A stretch of 8,425 nt of DNA from Oscillibacter sp. (GTDB lineage Bacteria > Bacillota > Clostridia > Oscillospirales > Oscillospiraceae), in assembly GCA_009773995.1 (NCBI GenBank), contig VSMY01000105.1:1-8425 (forward strand), in the 5' to 3' direction. The notes under the pieces are model-generated. The model was not told the DNA's origin. It searched no databases and saw only the letters and a list, made by a program, of their open reading frames with translations. Within the stretch, counting starts at the first letter, position 1. Each line of letters begins with the position of its first letter. Made by a program: the position numbers and the translations under genes. Shown here one piece after another: positions 1-5,037 of this stretch.

Positions 1-243
1 CCTGTGGAAGAGCCCGCCCCGGAGCCCGAGCCGGTTCCCGAGCCCGCCGAGGAAGTCACCCCCGCCCCCACCGTGGCCGAGGGCGATTATGTGGTCAAGT
101 CCGGCGACTGCCTGTGGAGCATTGCCCAGGAAGCCTACGGCACCGGCCGCCAGTGGAATGTGATTTACCAGGCCAACAAGGATTCCATCAAGAACCCCAA
201 CGATCTGCGCATCGGCCAGGTCCTGGTGATTCCCGCGGCGTAA
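1..243 (+). CDS. LysM-domain protein, C-terminal end (5' partial)
   Basis: Only the last 80 residues are in the window; the frame is open through base 1, so the start lies to the left. Residues 1-27 are a Pro/Glu/Ala-rich linker with repeated PEP-type units, the kind of flexible spacer seen between domains of cell-wall proteins. Residues about 30-78 form one LysM domain: the opening YVVKSGDCLWSIA, the Trp in GRQWNVIYQAN, and the ending LRIGQVLVIP match the family pattern. LysM binds the N-acetylglucosamine backbone of peptidoglycan or related glycans, so the protein probably acts at the envelope or, in spore formers, at the spore cortex or coat. The N-terminal part that would define its activity is not visible. 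The domain ends two residues before the stop, and an intrinsic terminator follows 34 bases later. LysM assignment is secure; the overall function is unknown. Confidence 0.9.
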   Translation, partial: PVEEPAPEPEPVPEPAEEVTPAPTVAEGDYVVKSGDCLWSIAQEAYGTGRQWNVIYQANKDSIKNPNDLRIGQVLVIPAA

Positions 244-276
244 GCCCTTGGAAATCCCAGTTTCCCGCCTCTGATA

Positions 277-318
277 AAAAGGACGCTCAGAGCCTTTGCT
301 CTGAGCGTCCTTTTATTT
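277..318. terminator. Bidirectional intrinsic terminator between convergent genes
   Basis: A perfect 12-bp stem (281-292 with 299-310) closes a 6-base loop (293-298). It is flanked by AAAA on the left (277-280) and TTTTATTT on the right (311-318), so it can end transcription from both sides. It serves the LysM gene on the plus strand and pdxY on the minus strand. The TAA stop of pdxY (313-315) lies inside the T-tract, only two bases from the stem. Confidence 0.93.
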
Positions 319-1167
319 GCCAATCAGCTTCCCCAGCAGGGGCTCGAAATCCACGCCCTCCCGGAGGGAGAGGCCCTGGGCCACCGTCCGCTGGGCGCAG
401 GCGTGGATGAAGTCCACCGCCAGGGCCGCCGCGTCCCGGAGGGAATCCCCCCGGATGAGCCCCCCGGTCAGCACGCTGGCGAACACGTCCCCCGTGCCGT
501 GAAGGGGATGGGCCACAAACTCCGTCTGGACCGCCTCCGCCCTGTCCGTCCGGGCGTCGAAGCACATGGCCCCGGTCCGCCCCGGAGCCAGCGCCGCCCC
601 GGTGAGGGCCACGGAGCGCCTTCCCCCCAGGCTCAGCTCCTCCGTGAGGCGCCGGAGGGCCCCCTCGTCGTGAAGGGCCCGGCCCCCGTCCAGCAGGTCC
701 TTGTAGTCCCGGTTCAGCAGAAACGCCGCCTCGGTGAGGTTGGGGGTGATCACATCCGCCAGCTCCGCCAGGCGTTCCATCCCGGCACACATGGCGGGGG
801 TGTAGGTCTGGTATGCCTTCCCGTCGTCTCCCATGACGGGGTCGACGACCACCAGGGTGCTTGGTCCCCGGAAGGCGCGGATGAAGTCCGCCACGATGCC
901 GATCTGCCGCTCGCTGCCCAAAAAGCCGCTGTAGACGGCGTCGAATGTCAGGCCCAGGGACTTCCAGTGGTCCGCCACCTTCGGCAGCTCCTCCGTCATG
1001 TCCAGGAAGGTGAAGCCGGTGAAGCCCCCGGTGTGGGTGGAGAGGAAGGCGGTGGGCAGGGGGCAGCACTGGACGCCCATGACGGAGAGGATGGGAATGA
1101 CCTCGGTGAGGGAGCAGCGGCCGAAGCCGGAGAGGTCGTGAATGACGGCGGCGCGGGGCGTTGGCAT
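313..1167 (-). CDS. pdxY: Pyridoxal/pyridoxamine kinase (PdxY type)
   Basis: A 284-residue kinase of the ribokinase/PfkB superfamily, expected to phosphorylate pyridoxal, pyridoxamine or pyridoxine with ATP in the cytoplasm (vitamin B6 salvage to PLP). Visible hallmarks are the N-terminal substrate-side segment IHDLSGFGRCSL (9-20), DPVMGDDG (109-116) and the anion-hole/catalytic motif GTGD (224-227), where Asp227 is the expected base. Length matches PdxY (about 285 residues). The frame stays open a further 23 codons upstream to 1236, but the ATG at 1167 is preferred: homology begins there, it has an AGAGGA ribosome site 7 bases upstream, and the predicted promoter lies inside the longer version. 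The gene stands alone between its own promoter and the shared terminator. A related B6 or HMP kinase is the main alternative, but the opening segment favours PdxY. Confidence 0.88.
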   Translation of the reverse strand: MPTPRAAVIHDLSGFGRCSLTEVIPILSVMGVQCCPLPTAFLSTHTGGFTGFTFLDMTEELPKVADHWKSLGLTFDAVYSGFLGSERQIGIVADFIRAFRGPSTLVVVDPVMGDDGKAYQTYTPAMCAGMERLAELADVITPNLTEAAFLLNRDYKDLLDGGRALHDEGALRRLTEELSLGGRRSVALTGAALAPGRTGAMCFDARTDRAEAVQTEFVAHPLHGTGDVFASVLTGGLIRGDSLRDAAALAVDFIHACAQRTVAQGLSLREGVDFEPLLGKLIGK

Positions 1168-1174
1168 AATCGGG

Positions 1175-1180
1175 TCCTCT
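1175..1180 (-). promoter_or_regulatory. Ribosome binding site that decides the pdxY start
   Basis: AGAGGA on the minus strand, 7 bases upstream of the ATG at 1167. It supports this start over the in-frame ATG at 1236, which lies upstream of the predicted -35/-10 elements. Confidence 0.75.
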
Positions 1181-1184
1181 TTTC

Positions 1185-1200
1185 TTGCGTAATTGCGTAA
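1185..1200. repeat. Tandem direct repeat, two copies of TTGCGTAA, in the pdxY leader
   Basis: Two perfect adjacent 8-bp copies occupy 1185-1192 and 1193-1200. They fall between the predicted pdxY transcription start (near 1201) and its ribosome binding site (1175-1180). The position would suit an operator for a regulator that binds direct repeats; no regulator gene is visible here, so the role is inference. Confidence 0.5.
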
Positions 1201-1207
1201 TGGGGTT

Positions 1208-1236
1208 ATTTTACAATAGATCGGAAGAAAGCGCAA
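1208..1236 (-). promoter_or_regulatory. Predicted sigma-A promoter of pdxY
   Basis: On the minus strand, TTGCGC (1231-1236, 4 of 6 to the -35 consensus) and TAAAAT (1208-1213, 5 of 6 to the -10 consensus) are separated by exactly 17 bases. Transcription would begin near 1201, giving a leader of about 34 bases. The promoter is divergent from that of the tRNA gene. Confidence 0.6.
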
Positions 1237-1252
1237 GGGTGAAAAAAGGGGC

Positions 1253-1282
1253 TGGACGGCGGGCAGCGGGGTGTGGTATAAT
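1253..1282 (+). promoter_or_regulatory. Predicted promoter of tRNA-Leu
   Basis: A perfect -10 hexamer TATAAT (1277-1282) is preceded by TG one base upstream (1274-1275), making an extended -10. A weaker -35, TGGACG (1253-1258, 4 of 6), sits 18 bases away. Transcription would start near 1289, about 12 bases before the mature tRNA 5' end. Confidence 0.75.
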
Positions 1283-1300
1283 CAACTTTAGTTTTGATGC

Positions 1301-1385
1301 GCGCCCGTGGTGAAATTGGCAGACACGATGGATTTAGGTTCCATTCCGGCAACGGGTAGGGGTTCAAGTCCCCTCGGGCGTACCA
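1301..1385 (+). tRNA. tRNA-Leu, anticodon UAG, CCA encoded
   Basis: An 85-base class II tRNA that folds completely by hand. The acceptor stem is 1301-1307 with 1375-1381. The D stem is 1310-1312 with 1324-1326. The anticodon stem is 1328-1332 with 1340-1344, with loop TTTAGGT and anticodon TAG at 1335-1337. The long variable arm has a CCG/CGG stem and GCAA loop (1346-1355). The T stem is 1358-1362 with 1370-1374, with loop TTCAAGT. The discriminator A1382, needed by leucyl-tRNA synthetase, is followed by genomic CCA (1383-1385). UAG reads CUA and, by wobble, other CUN codons. The long variable arm, A73 and G37 all agree with leucine identity. One oddity is that the first acceptor pair is G1-U72 rather than G-C. 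The gene has its own promoter and terminator and is not part of a tRNA cluster here. Confidence 0.97.
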
Positions 1386-1427
1386 AAAAAGAGACAGCCG
1401 GCGGCTGTCTCTTTTTTGGTACGCCCG
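1375..1427. terminator. Bidirectional terminator inside a 53-bp near-perfect palindrome
   Basis: The functional core is a GC-rich stem (1391-1399 with 1403-1411) flanked by AAAAAA (1385-1390) and TTTTTT (1412-1417). It can terminate the tRNA on the plus strand and the MATE gene, whose stop is at 1431-1433, on the minus strand. The inverted symmetry continues beyond the core: 1375-1400 is exactly the reverse complement of 1402-1427, 26 bp per arm around one central base. The outer 11 bases of the left arm are the tRNA acceptor 3' strand, discriminator and CCA. Confidence 0.93.
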
Positions 1428-1430
1428 GTA

Positions 1431-2801
1431 TCAGGAAGCCCCCTCCATCCTCTCCATCTCCCGCAAAGCCCGGAGCTGGATGGGCACGGCGCAGAGGAGG
1501 GTCAGCACGTCCGACGCCGACTGGGTCATCTCCACCCCGGTGAGGCCCAGGGAATGGGACAGGATGTACACCAGGGGGATGAAGAAGATCCCCTGGCGGG
1601 ACATGGCGATGAAGGTGGCCCCGGCGGTCTTGCCGATGGTCTGGAGCATCATGTTGCTCATGACGATCCACCCGGAGAGGCACAGCGTCGTACACTGAAA
1701 CCGGAGGGCCGCGGCGCCGATTTGAATCACTTCCGGGTCGTCCCGGAACAGGGCGATGAGCTGGGGGGCGAAGGTGAAGCCCAGGGCGCTCACCGCCAGG
1801 AGGAAGCCCGTGGCGCTTTTCACGCAGAACCAGAAGCCCTCCTTCACCCGGTGGTAGAGTTTCGCGCCGTAATTAAAGCCGCACACCGGCTGAAAGCCCT
1901 GGCCGAAGCCGATCATGGCGGAGGCGCTGAACATCATGATGCGCTGGACCACCCCCATGGCGGCGATGGCCGCGTCCCCGTAGGGCCCGGCGGCCCGGTT
2001 CAGGCAGATGGCCGCCACGCTGGCCAGGCCCTGCCGCGCCAGGGAGGGCAGGCCCCCCCGGACGATTTGGATATAATAGGGAAGCTTCAGCTGGACTCTT
2101 GAAATGTGGATGTGAAGGTTGCCCCCCTTGGCGCAGCCCGCCAGCAGGAGGCAGAAGCTGACGAACTGGCTGACGATGGTGGCCCAGGCGGCCCCGGCCA
2201 CGCCCAAATCGAAGGTGAAAATCAGCAGGGGGTCCAGGCCGATGTTCAGCACCGCCCCGCTGGCGATGCCCACCATGGCGTAGGCCGCGGAGCCCTGGTA
2301 GCGCAGCTGGTTGTTCAGCACCAGGGAGGAGGTCATCCAGGGGGCCCCCAGCAGGATGACCCGAAGGTAGGCCTTCGTATAGGGCAGGATGGTGGCGGTG
2401 GAACCCAGGAGCATGGCCAGGGGCTCCAGGAAGAGCTGGCCCAGGACGCAGATCCCCGTCCCCGCCGCCAGGGCGGAGAAAAAGCCCGTGGCGGCCATGT
2501 TGCTGGCCTCCTCATAGTTCTGCTTCCCCAGCTCCCGGGAGATGAAGTTGCCGCTGCCGTGGCCGAAGAAGAAGCCCACGGCCTGAATGATGGCCATGAG
2601 GGAGAAGACCACCCCCACGGCCCCGGTGGCGCTGTTGCTCTTCAGCATGCCGACGAAGAAGGTGTCCGCCATGTTGTAGAAGGAGGTGACCAGCATGCTG
2701 ATGATGCAGGGCAGGGCCAGCCGGCAGATGAGACGGCTGACGGGAGTCTCCGTCATCTGGTGGAATTTCTGTTCCTGCTTTTCGTCCAAGTGGTCGTCCA
2801 T
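1431..2801 (-). CDS. MATE-family multidrug/sodium-type efflux transporter
   Basis: A 456-residue, strongly hydrophobic membrane protein of the length and layout of the MATE family (typically about 450 residues and 12 transmembrane helices in two related halves). After a charged cytoplasmic N-terminus rich in Asp, Glu and Lys, the first helix region reads PCIISMLVTSFYNMADTFFV, a typical MATE helix 1 with the NMADTFFVG signature. The C-terminus is short and charged. MATE proteins export organic cations or other small molecules using a Na+ or H+ gradient; the substrate cannot be read from the sequence. The style resembles the MepA/NorM-like exporters of Firmicutes. The frame is open 30 codons upstream to 2891, but the ATG at 2801 is chosen: it lies just before conserved sequence, AGGAAAGG stands 11 bases upstream, and the predicted -10 box lies inside the longer version. 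It is a single-gene unit. Confidence 0.93.
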   Translation of the reverse strand: MDDHLDEKQEQKFHQMTETPVSRLICRLALPCIISMLVTSFYNMADTFFVGMLKSNSATGAVGVVFSLMAIIQAVGFFFGHGSGNFISRELGKQNYEEASNMAATGFFSALAAGTGICVLGQLFLEPLAMLLGSTATILPYTKAYLRVILLGAPWMTSSLVLNNQLRYQGSAAYAMVGIASGAVLNIGLDPLLIFTFDLGVAGAAWATIVSQFVSFCLLLAGCAKGGNLHIHISRVQLKLPYYIQIVRGGLPSLARQGLASVAAICLNRAAGPYGDAAIAAMGVVQRIMMFSASAMIGFGQGFQPVCGFNYGAKLYHRVKEGFWFCVKSATGFLLAVSALGFTFAPQLIALFRDDPEVIQIGAAALRFQCTTLCLSGWIVMSNMMLQTIGKTAGATFIAMSRQGIFFIPLVYILSHSLGLTGVEMTQSASDVLTLLCAVPIQLRALREMERMEGAS

Positions 2802-2841
2802 GTGGGGTCCCGCCTTTCCTGTGGTTTCGTCATATTCTGAT

Positions 2842-2850
2842 AGTATAACA
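2842..2850 (-). promoter_or_regulatory. Predicted extended -10 promoter of the MATE gene
   Basis: On the minus strand the sequence reads TGTTATACT: the -10 hexamer TATACT (2842-2847) with TG one base upstream. No convincing -35 is seen at 16-18 bases, as is common for extended -10 promoters. Transcription would start near 2835, about 34 bases before the ATG at 2801. Confidence 0.55.
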
Positions 2851-2971
2851 CGGTCCGGCCCGGAACGGAAGCGGGATTTTGAAATTTCCAAACCGGAGGC
2901 GGGACGGCGGACGGCCCCGCCGCATAGAATGGGCTAGGTCCCCGGAAAGCCGGGGCCAATTTCCAGGAAAC

Positions 2972-2976
2972 GAGGG
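2972..2976 (+). promoter_or_regulatory. Ribosome binding site that decides a TTG start
   Basis: GAGGG lies 7 bases before the TTG at 2984. It supports that start over the upstream in-frame TTG at 2879, which has no comparable site and would run the protein through the MATE promoter region. The nearest ATG (3003) is out of frame. Confidence 0.7.
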
Positions 2977-2983
2977 ATTCCCT

Positions 2984-3325
2984 TTGCGTATCAACGAAGC
3001 CTATGAGCACGCGGCCATTCTTCCCGGTCCGGGAGAGGACTGCGGCTGCAATAAAATCGTTACACAGTGCGTGGACGTCACCGCCCCGGTGACCCTGATT
3101 CCCACCGCCTCCCTGGGCACCGTGACGGTATCCTGCCAGGGCGCGCCCATGGTGAACTGCGTCACCGACCCCTGCGGGACCTCCAGCACCATCACCGTCA
3201 CCCAGCGGGTCTGCGTCACCATCCCCGTGCGCTACGACGTGAGCATGAACACCGGAGACCCCACCATCTCCTGCGCCGAGGGCGGCCCCTGCGGGCCCTG
3301 CTCCCCCTGCGGCTGCAAGGCGTAA
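2984..3325 (+). CDS. Small Cys-rich protein with two internal repeats, function unknown
   Basis: A 113-residue protein starting at TTG with a GAGGG ribosome site 7 bases upstream. I do not recognise a named family. It has 12 cysteines (20, 22, 29, 51, 59, 64, 77, 97, 103, 106, 109, 111) and ends in a Cys/Gly/Pro cluster, PCGPCSPCGC. Two 25-residue segments (27-51 and 73-97) align without gaps, 11 of 25 identical, sharing the pattern TQxVxVTxPV...G..T.SC. The segments are rich in Thr and Val and look beta-stranded. There is no signal peptide and no transmembrane segment. The high Cys content, beta-rich repeats and lack of a leader resemble spore coat or exosporium structural proteins of Clostridia; this is a resemblance only. 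An alternative is a metal-binding or disulfide-linked structural protein. It is a single-gene unit followed by a strong terminator. Confidence 0.75.
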   Translation: MRINEAYEHAAILPGPGEDCGCNKIVTQCVDVTAPVTLIPTASLGTVTVSCQGAPMVNCVTDPCGTSSTITVTQRVCVTIPVRYDVSMNTGDPTISCAEGGPCGPCSPCGCKA

Positions 3326-3335
3326 CGGTCCATAG

Positions 3336-3370
3336 GAAAGGCTCAGCCGCAAAGCGGCTGAGCCTTTTTT
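3336..3370 (+). terminator. Intrinsic terminator after the Cys-rich gene
   Basis: An 11-bp perfect GC-rich stem (3340-3350 with 3354-3364) closes an AAA loop and is followed by TTTTTT (3365-3370). It also lies directly downstream of the aroQ stop (3372-3374) on the other strand. There the run after the stem reads CTTTCCT, a weak U-tract, so it may act only partly for the aro operon. Confidence 0.92.
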
Positions 3371-3371
3371 C

Positions 3372-3812
3372 TCATTCCGCCAGGAGCCGCAGGCCCTCCA
3401 GATAGCCCTGGATGCCGTGGCCCCGGATGCTGCCCGCGCAGGCCTCCCGGATGTAGGATACGTGGCGGAACGCCTCCCGCTTCTCCGGGTCGGAGATGTG
3501 GACCTCCACCGTGGGAATGCCCACGGACTTCACCGCGTCCAGCAGGGCGATGCTGGTGTGGGTGTAGGCGCCGGGATTAATCAGGATGCCGTCCACCTTG
3601 TCGAAGTAGGCCTGCTGGATGGCGTCCACCAGGTCCCCCTCGTGGTTGGACTGGAAGAAGGAGACGGCCACGCCCAGCTTTTCCGCCTCGGCGGTGATCA
3701 GGTTCTCCAGATCCACGTAGTCCGTGTGGCCGTAGATCTCCGGCTGGCGGATGCCAAGCAGATTCATGTTCGGCCCGTTGATCACCAGGATGCTCTTTTT
3801 TTTCTCACTCAC
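3372..3812 (-). CDS. aroQ: 3-dehydroquinate dehydratase, type II
   Basis: A 146-residue cytoplasmic enzyme that dehydrates 3-dehydroquinate to 3-dehydroshikimate, the third step of the shikimate pathway. Length is normal for the type II (dodecameric) family. Visible signatures are NGPNMNLLG followed by IRQPEIYG, holding the catalytic Arg22 and Tyr27 of the mobile loop; SNHEGDLVD (55-63); INPGAYTHTS with Asn79; and the catalytic His105 in EVHIS. The GTG at 3812 is chosen because GGAGGG stands 6 bases upstream and the conserved core begins nine residues in. The frame runs open to 3860, but that extension has no family resemblance. The start overlaps the end of the aroE/aroK fusion gene by 8 bases (3805-3812), so translation is likely coupled. 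It is the last gene of the operon. Confidence 0.96.
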   Translation of the reverse strand: MSEKKKSILVINGPNMNLLGIRQPEIYGHTDYVDLENLITAEAEKLGVAVSFFQSNHEGDLVDAIQQAYFDKVDGILINPGAYTHTSIALLDAVKSVGIPTVEVHISDPEKREAFRHVSYIREACAGSIRGHGIQGYLEGLRLLAE

Positions 3813-5037
3813 AAAAATCCCTCCAGATTTGCCCGGCGGCTTCCTCCGGGCTGATCTCATTTGGAACGGAGACGTCCGCCGCCGCCTCGTACAGCGGCCT
3901 CCGGACCCGCTCCATCTCCTCTAAGCTTCCCGCCTGGGACAGGGGGCGGCCCTGGACGGGAAGGCTCTCCAGCCTCCGGCGGAGGAGGTACACCCGGCCG
4001 GTGCGCCGCATGGCGGCCCGGTTCTCCGGCCGGAGGACGGCCCCGCCGCCGGTGGCGATGATTTGGCCGCTCCGGGAACAGGCCGCCGCCAGAACCTCCG
4101 CCTCCAGGTCCCGGAACGCCGCTTCCCCCTCCTGGGCGAAAATCTCCGGGATGGGCTTTCCGGCCTTTTTCACAATCTCCCCGTCCAGATCCACAAAGGG
4201 CTTGCCGGAGAGCTTTGCCAGGGCTCCGCCCACAGAGGTCTTTCCGCTGCCGGGCATGCCCACCAGGACGAGGTTGGTCATATCCCGCCAAAGCCGGTTG
4301 GCAATCTCCTCCGTCGCCTCGTCGGGGATGGAGCGGCTGAAAAACAGCTCCTCCGCCCGCTTGGCCTGGTGGACCAGCATGGGCAGGCCCCCGGCGCGGC
4401 GCAGGCCCAGGGCCTCCGCCTGCAAAAGAAGGTTCGTCCGCCCCGGATTGTAAATCACATCCGCCGCGTCCGTCAGGCCGGGGAGGAGGCGCAGGTCCAC
4501 AGGGGCCTCCTCCAGCCCCGGCCACATGCCCGCCGGGGTGGTGTTGACCAGGACCTCCGCGTCGGCGTGGCACGCCGCCAGATTTTTATAGTTGTCCGGC
4601 CCGGAGCGGGAGACCACCACGACCTCACGGGCTCCTTCCATCCCCGCCGCCGCCCGGGCGGTGAGGGAGGCCCCGCCGCTGCCCAGGACGAGGACCTTTT
4701 TCCCCCTGAGGGAAATCCCCGCCCGGCGGAGCATATAGAGAAAACCGTCGATGTCCGTGTTATAGCCATAGAGCTTCCCGCCCCGGCGGACCAGGGTGTT
4801 GACGCAGCCGATGGCCTCCGCCGCCGGATCGATTTCATCGCAGTATTTCATCACGTCCCGCTTGTAGGGGATGGTGACGTTCAGCCCGCCGAGGTCCTCC
4901 CGGCGGAGAAAGTCCCCCAGCTGCTCCGGCTCCAGCTCGATGAGGCGGTAGCCCTCGTCCCCCAGGGCCTTATGGATGGGGACGGACCAGCTGTGGCCCA
5001 GGCGGCGGCCCAGAAGGCCGTAGATTTTCCCGCTCAT
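3805..5037 (-). CDS. aroE-aroK: Fused shikimate dehydrogenase - shikimate kinase (AroE-AroK)
   Basis: A 410-residue bifunctional protein joining two consecutive steps: NADPH reduction of 3-dehydroshikimate to shikimate, then ATP-dependent phosphorylation to shikimate 3-phosphate. The AroE part is residues 1 to about 250. It has the shikimate-binding Ser pair in GHSWSVPIH (Ser16, Ser18), NVTIPYK with catalytic Lys59, GYNTDIDG with Asp95, the nucleotide loop GSGGAS (119-124), SRS (143-145) for NADP, and the closing GLPMLVHQA. The AroK part is 253-410. It has Walker A GMPGSGKT (260-267), DLD (283-285), FRDLE with Arg309, TGGG (329-332), and the lid motif QGRPL with Arg364. Both halves are full length and intact. 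The ATG at 5037 forms an ATGA overlap with the pheA stop. No strong ribosome site precedes it, so coupled translation is likely. Met253 has only a weak GGCGGG upstream, so separate internal initiation of the kinase is possible but unsupported. Confidence 0.95.
   Translation of the reverse strand: MSGKIYGLLGRRLGHSWSVPIHKALGDEGYRLIELEPEQLGDFLRREDLGGLNVTIPYKRDVMKYCDEIDPAAEAIGCVNTLVRRGGKLYGYNTDIDGFLYMLRRAGISLRGKKVLVLGSGGASLTARAAAGMEGAREVVVVSRSGPDNYKNLAACHADAEVLVNTTPAGMWPGLEEAPVDLRLLPGLTDAADVIYNPGRTNLLLQAEALGLRRAGGLPMLVHQAKRAEELFFSRSIPDEATEEIANRLWRDMTNLVLVGMPGSGKTSVGGALAKLSGKPFVDLDGEIVKKAGKPIPEIFAQEGEAAFRDLEAEVLAAACSRSGQIIATGGGAVLRPENRAAMRRTGRVYLLRRRLESLPVQGRPLSQAGSLEEMERVRRPLYEAAADVSVPNEISPEEAAGQIWRDFCE
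3819..3824 (-). promoter_or_regulatory. Ribosome binding site that decides the aroQ GTG start
   Basis: GGAGGG on the minus strand, 6 bases upstream of the GTG at 3812. It lies inside the last codons of the aroE-aroK gene. Confidence 0.85.

Noticed and set aside
403..1200. Long plus-strand open frame opposite pdxY
   Set aside because: Antisense shadow of a high-GC gene; Gly/Pro/Arg/His-rich translation with no family resemblance and no ribosome site.
1301..1427. tRNA 3' end as an attachment site of an integrated element
   Set aside because: The second copy of the tRNA end is inverted and 40 bases away, not a direct repeat flanking an element, and no integrase or foreign genes are nearby.
2106..2840. 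Plus-strand open frame opposite the MATE gene
   Set aside because: Gly/His/Gln/Glu-rich shadow; the minus strand has the convincing membrane protein.
2802..2983. Riboswitch or small RNA in the divergent gap
   Set aside because: Only a short GC hairpin and the two promoter areas are seen; no known riboswitch core can be recognised.
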